From contig NZ_CAMTIG010000036.1 in NCBI RefSeq assembly GCF_947072515.1, positions 1 through 36,848 of the forward strand: a stretch of DNA of 36,848 nucleotides, written 5' to 3'. Shown here in pieces: positions 34,120 through 36,848 of the stretch (position 1 is its first letter; every line of letters starts with the position of its first letter). Under the pieces are notes generated by a model. It was not told where the DNA came from, made no database searches, and was given only the letters and a program-made list of their open reading frames with translations. Made by a program: the position numbers and the translations under genes. The DNA comes from an uncultured Clostridium sp. (GTDB lineage: Bacteria; Bacillota; Clostridia; Clostridiales; Clostridiaceae).

Positions 34120-34500
34120 CTCACTATATATGAAATAAATATATATAGAATAATAAGTACATTAAACATTGTATATAGAATAGTAAGTACATCATATGAA
34201 ATAAATATTGTATATAGAATAGTAAGTACATCATATGAAATAAATATATTATATAGAGAATGATAGATATATCATATGAAATAAATATACTGTATATAGA
34301 AGAGTAGGTATATCATATGAAATAAATATACTGTATATAGAAGAGTAGGTACGTTATATGAAATAAATATATTGTATGCAGAGTAGTAGGTATATCACAT
34401 GAAAATAAATATACTATATATAGAATGATAGATACATCATATGAAATAAGTATATTGTATATAGAATAGTAGATACATGATATGTAGAATAAGAATATAG
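34120..34500 (+). repeat. 41-bp minisatellite, about eight to nine copies
   Basis: The landmark ATGAAATAA-like start recurs at about 34130, 34196, 34235, 34276, 34317, 34358, 34399 and 34441, mostly 41 bp apart (39-42), with a degraded copy near 34482. Consensus halves: ATGAAATAAATATA, then YTGTATATAGAATAGTAGGT, then AYATCAT. Two neighbouring copies (from 34276 and 34317) are nearly identical, a sign of recent slippage or unequal exchange. A short frame through the 39-bp copies (34078-34263) lacks a ribosome binding site and is not called. Confidence 0.85.
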
Positions 34501-34836
34501 CATAAAAAATAGAGATATTTATATAATGTGGATATGTAATGATTAATATAAAACTATAATAAATAAATTACCTAATAGAATTATAAAATAATTAGTAAGG
34601 ATAATATAAAACTAAAAAGTAAAAAATGCTTTAATGAAAATATAAAGTGAATCAAATATAGTGAAAATAAGATATAGAATAAATTAGATAAAATAAATTA
34701 TAGAGTAAATTAAGGATGATATATAAGAAGTAAATATAAGAGAAAAATTAAAATTAGAGAAAAAACAAAAGAGATGATATAATTTAAGGGTTTTAAAAAG
34801 AGAGAAAAGAAAGTGAAATATATAGGAGGATTACTA

Positions 34837-35016
34837 ATGTTTACTCATGAAGAATTATTAACAATAAAAGAAGCAATAAAAATAGCAGACACAGAATATA
34901 TGAAACAAGTGGAAGGCGCTACAGGAAATAAAAATAGAGTAGTAGCAAATAAGAAACAAAAAAAACTATGGCTTATACAAAATAAATTAAATAAACTAAT
35001 AGAAGAATCAAAATAG
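34837..35016 (+). CDS. Small conserved-looking protein of unknown function
   Basis: 59 residues from ATG 34837, 9 nt after AGGAGG; the longer frame from 34813 would start before that site. Predicted to be almost entirely helical: acidic N-terminal half (MFTHEELLTIKEAIKIADTE), then a basic Gly/Asn/Lys middle and C-terminal helix LWLIQNKLNKLIEESK. No Cys and no membrane segment. I do not recognise it. A good ribosome binding site and a dedicated terminator support a real gene. It could be a small sporulation or regulatory protein, but nothing in the sequence shows this. Confidence 0.7.
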   Translation: MFTHEELLTIKEAIKIADTEYMKQVEGATGNKNRVVANKKQKKLWLIQNKLNKLIEESK

Positions 35017-35061
35017 CTTTAAATAGAAGCATACTAATTGATAGAAAAACTAGAATGAAAT

Positions 35062-35099
35062 AAAAAAGACTAGGAGAATAAAATCTTCTGGTCTTTTTT
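35062..35099 (+). terminator. Terminator after the 59-residue gene
   Basis: AAAAAAGACTAGGAGA (35062-35077) pairs with TCTTCTGGTCTTTTTT (35084-35099) over 16 bp with two G-U pairs. The next 255 nt up to the azoreductase-like gene show nothing recognisable. Confidence 0.85.
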
Positions 35100-35355
35100 A
35101 TTTTAAAGCTACAAGTCGAATTTATGTTATTTGAAATAGAAGATTAAACTGTAGAATTAGAATGTTTTTAGTTAGTAGAGTTAAAATATTATAAAGATGA
35201 AATAAGCGATTAGAGAAAACTCTTTCTAAATTTATAGTTTCGTTATTCTTATTTATAATATAAAGTTCCTAAATTATAAAATAAAGATAAGAGAATTTTT
35301 TTTGTATTTATGCAGATAATAAAAGTATAGATTAAAAAAGTGAGGTGTGAATACA

Positions 35356-35985
35356 ATGAAATTATTGTATATAATAGTAAACTCTAAAAATGAAGAAGAT
35401 TCATCAAGTAGATTAGTATCAAGAAAGTTAGTGGAAGAGGTAATGGCAAATCACGAATGTGATCTTGAAGAGATTAATTTATATGAAGAAGAATTACCAG
35501 AACTAAATGCTAAATACTTCTCAGGGAAAAATTGTTTGATAGAAGAGTGTGATGAATTAAGCAAAGAGGAAAAAGCAGATGTTGAGCAAATAAAAAAACT
35601 CGCAAATCAATTTGCAGAAGCAGATGCATATGTTATAGCAGCACCTTTATGGAGCATGTCATTTCCAGCACCTTTAAAACAATATATTGATTGTGTTGTA
35701 TCAAATGGAATAACAATAGAAATTTCTGAAAGTGGATGTAAAGGACTTTTAGAGGGTGATAGAAAAATGATTTATGTTCAAGCATCAGGTGGACCAATAA
35801 ATTTAATAACTAAAGGTGAAATGTGTCAAGGAATAGACTATGTAGAAGGAATAATGGAACATCTAGGGATTAAAAAATTTGAAAAGCTCTTAATAGACGG
35901 AACTGGTTTTACAGAAGAAAGTAAAAGGGCAGCAGAAGAAAAGGCAGTAGAAAAAATTCCACATATACTAAGAAGTTTTAAATAA
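35356..35985 (+). CDS. FMN-dependent NADH:quinone/azo reductase-like flavoprotein (AzoR family)
   Basis: 209 residues, flavodoxin-like fold. N-terminal phosphate-binding region IIVNSKNEEDSSSRLVSRKL (6-25), then AAPLWSMSFPAPLKQYIDCV (about 96-115) and VQASGGP (about 138-144), all typical of AzoR-type enzymes that reduce quinones or azo compounds with NAD(P)H through FMN. ATG 35356 follows GAGGTG by 8 nt; the longer frame begins with a GTG inside that site. Stands alone. Confidence 0.88.
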   Translation: MKLLYIIVNSKNEEDSSSRLVSRKLVEEVMANHECDLEEINLYEEELPELNAKYFSGKNCLIEECDELSKEEKADVEQIKKLANQFAEADAYVIAAPLWSMSFPAPLKQYIDCVVSNGITIEISESGCKGLLEGDRKMIYVQASGGPINLITKGEMCQGIDYVEGIMEHLGIKKFEKLLIDGTGFTEESKRAAEEKAVEKIPHILRSFK

Positions 35986-36063
35986 ATTACTTAATAGGAC
36001 GTTTTAAAATCTTTTCTTTACAAGTATAATTAGCATTATAGGATTAAAAAAGGAGATTTTAAA

Positions 36064-36414
36064 ATGAGTATATTAGATATATATGAAGAATATAAAAAAA
36101 TAAATAAAGAATATGTAGAATACAATGAAAAGTTATTAGAAAGTAAATTTACTGATAATACAGATAAAAGTATTATAGATAATCTAAATAAATTTAAAGA
36201 AGAATTTGAAAGTTTAAAAATAAAAAGTGATACATTAGAAGTGAATGAGGATTCAGAAACAAATATAAAAGATCTACAATACTTAATAGTAGATGCAATT
36301 TTTGTTTCATATGATTTAATAAACTTCTATACAGGTGGATATATAGAAAGATTTAAAATGAGAATAACAAATTATATAAATAAAGCTAGAAGAGTAGAGA
36401 ATAAATTAATTTAA
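36064..36414 (+). CDS. Hypothetical helical protein
   Basis: 116 residues, rich in Glu, Lys, Asn and Ile, predicted to be all-helical with coiled-coil potential in the first 60 residues (EEYKKINKEYVEYNEKLLES). The second half has DLQYLIVDAIFVSYDLINFY and ends basic (KARRVENKLI). No Cys, no signal peptide. AAAGGAG 9 nt before the ATG is strong. I do not recognise the family. It stands alone between the azoreductase-like gene and the rRNA leader. Confidence 0.75.
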   Translation: MSILDIYEEYKKINKEYVEYNEKLLESKFTDNTDKSIIDNLNKFKEEFESLKIKSDTLEVNEDSETNIKDLQYLIVDAIFVSYDLINFYTGGYIERFKMRITNYINKARRVENKLI

Positions 36415-36521
36415 AAGAAAAATAAATCAAAATAAGCTAAAAGTAAATTAATCTAAAGAATATATTATGTAAGAGTTAAAAAATTAATTTAGAATATTTA
36501 ATAAAATTAAAAGAAATACTA

Positions 36522-36593
36522 AAAAGGTAGAGTTCTTTGTTGTACCTTTTAGATTTGATAGAGGATTTTAGAGCAATTATGGTCTAAAATCCT
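36522..36593 (+). terminator. Two hairpins after the hypothetical gene
   Basis: AAAAGGTA/TACCTTTT (36522-36529/36543-36550), then a perfect 11-bp stem AGGATTTTAGA/TCTAAAATCCT (36562-36572/36583-36593). Neither has a strong T-run, so terminator activity is uncertain. Confidence 0.4.
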
Positions 36594-36744
36594 TAAATTT
36601 TGAAAAAATAGGGTACAAATTATAACACACTATACCAAGTGTATCAATATAAGAAAAACTATGAAAAAAGGAGTAAAATAGATTAAAATAAGAATAAATT
36701 CAAAAAATAGATAAAAATAAAAGTAGAATGTCGAAAAGTGCGAG

Positions 36745-36848
36745 TATAATAGTCTATGTTGAGTGGCTAACGAGTCACCAAACAAGTCGCCACAAGCGAC
36801 GAGGAAAAAATGGTCTTTGAAAATTGAACAGAATAATATATAAACAAA
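36745..36848 (+). promoter_or_regulatory. rRNA operon promoter -10 and leader with boxA-like element
   Basis: TATAAT at 36745-36750 (no clear -35) is followed by two hairpins, GTGGCT-AACG-AGTCAC (36763-36778) and GTCGC-CACAA-GCGAC (36786-36800), then TGGTCTTTGAAAATTGAACA (36811-36830), closely matching the boxA-containing TGCTCTTTGAAAA...GAACA leader of Bacillus and Clostridium rRNA operons. GC content rises sharply over about 40 nt. The 16S gene should begin shortly after the window ends. Confidence 0.7.

Noticed and set aside
34078..34263. 61-codon plus-strand frame with repeated EINIVYRIVSTSY
   Set aside because: It exists only because two of the minisatellite units are 39 bp; later 41-bp units break it, and no ribosome binding site precedes it.
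34120..34500. CRISPR array
   Set aside because: The units are contiguous 41-bp near-copies without unique spacers, and no cas genes are present.
36522..36593. Small RNA gene made of two hairpins
   Set aside because: No promoter or T-run terminator can be assigned; more likely the 3' end of the hypothetical gene's transcript.

Overview
The window is AT-rich, low-GC Firmicute DNA with strong AGGAGG-type ribosome binding sites and short convergent-gene terminators. Gene content (bile salt hydrolase, a probable spore-surface collagen-like protein, a rubrerythrin-like protein, GlpP-controlled glycerol genes, an rRNA leader) points to an anaerobic, spore-forming, gut-associated Clostridium sensu stricto. 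This is inference from content; no 16S rRNA gene is inside the window.

Layout. 0-0.9 kb (minus): a gene cut by the window edge, a CD3324-type regulator, and a 32-codon leader ORF under a perfect 15-bp inverted repeat. 0.97-3.6 kb: a broken MATE efflux gene followed by an intact one. 3.8-6.2 kb: a collagen-like protein convergent with a rubrerythrin-like protein. 6.5-10.5 kb: a CDF cation exporter, an SGNH hydrolase, a MerR/TipAS regulator with a 19-bp-spacer promoter, and a two-gene ThrE-type exporter. 10.5-13.1 kb: a bile salt hydrolase gene with a GG-N10-GC sigma-54 promoter, divergent from a PAS-AAA+ sigma-54 activator, with a 19-nt repeat pair between them. 13.2-19.2 kb: an FUSC-like exporter and a four-gene nucleoside-type (BMP) ABC importer. 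19.3-23.5 kb: a thioredoxin-fold protein and a response regulator-ABC-ABC-kinase module of the peptide-antibiotic resistance type. 23.5-24.2 kb: a flavoprotein.

24.2-31.4 kb (minus) is a compact glycerol regulon: glpF paralogue 1; glpF paralogue 2-glpP-glpK; and a three-gene oxidoreductase operon (GlpA-like, FAD/NAD oxidoreductase, DUF1667). Each of the three transcription units has its own leader that can fold either as a terminator or as a competing antiterminator. The GlpP antiterminator protein is encoded in the middle of the cluster.

31.5-33.9 kb holds ddl and a MocR-type regulator. A gene-poor stretch (33.9-34.8 kb) with two families of tandem repeats follows, then three small or medium genes. 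The window ends inside what looks like an rRNA operon leader (boxA-like element), just before an expected 16S gene.

The two strongest leads are the sigma-54/bile-salt-hydrolase regulatory unit and the three-copy GlpP leader system. A third, less understood signal is the word GCGACA. It recurs in all reading frames and outside genes, but only in restricted parts of the window.
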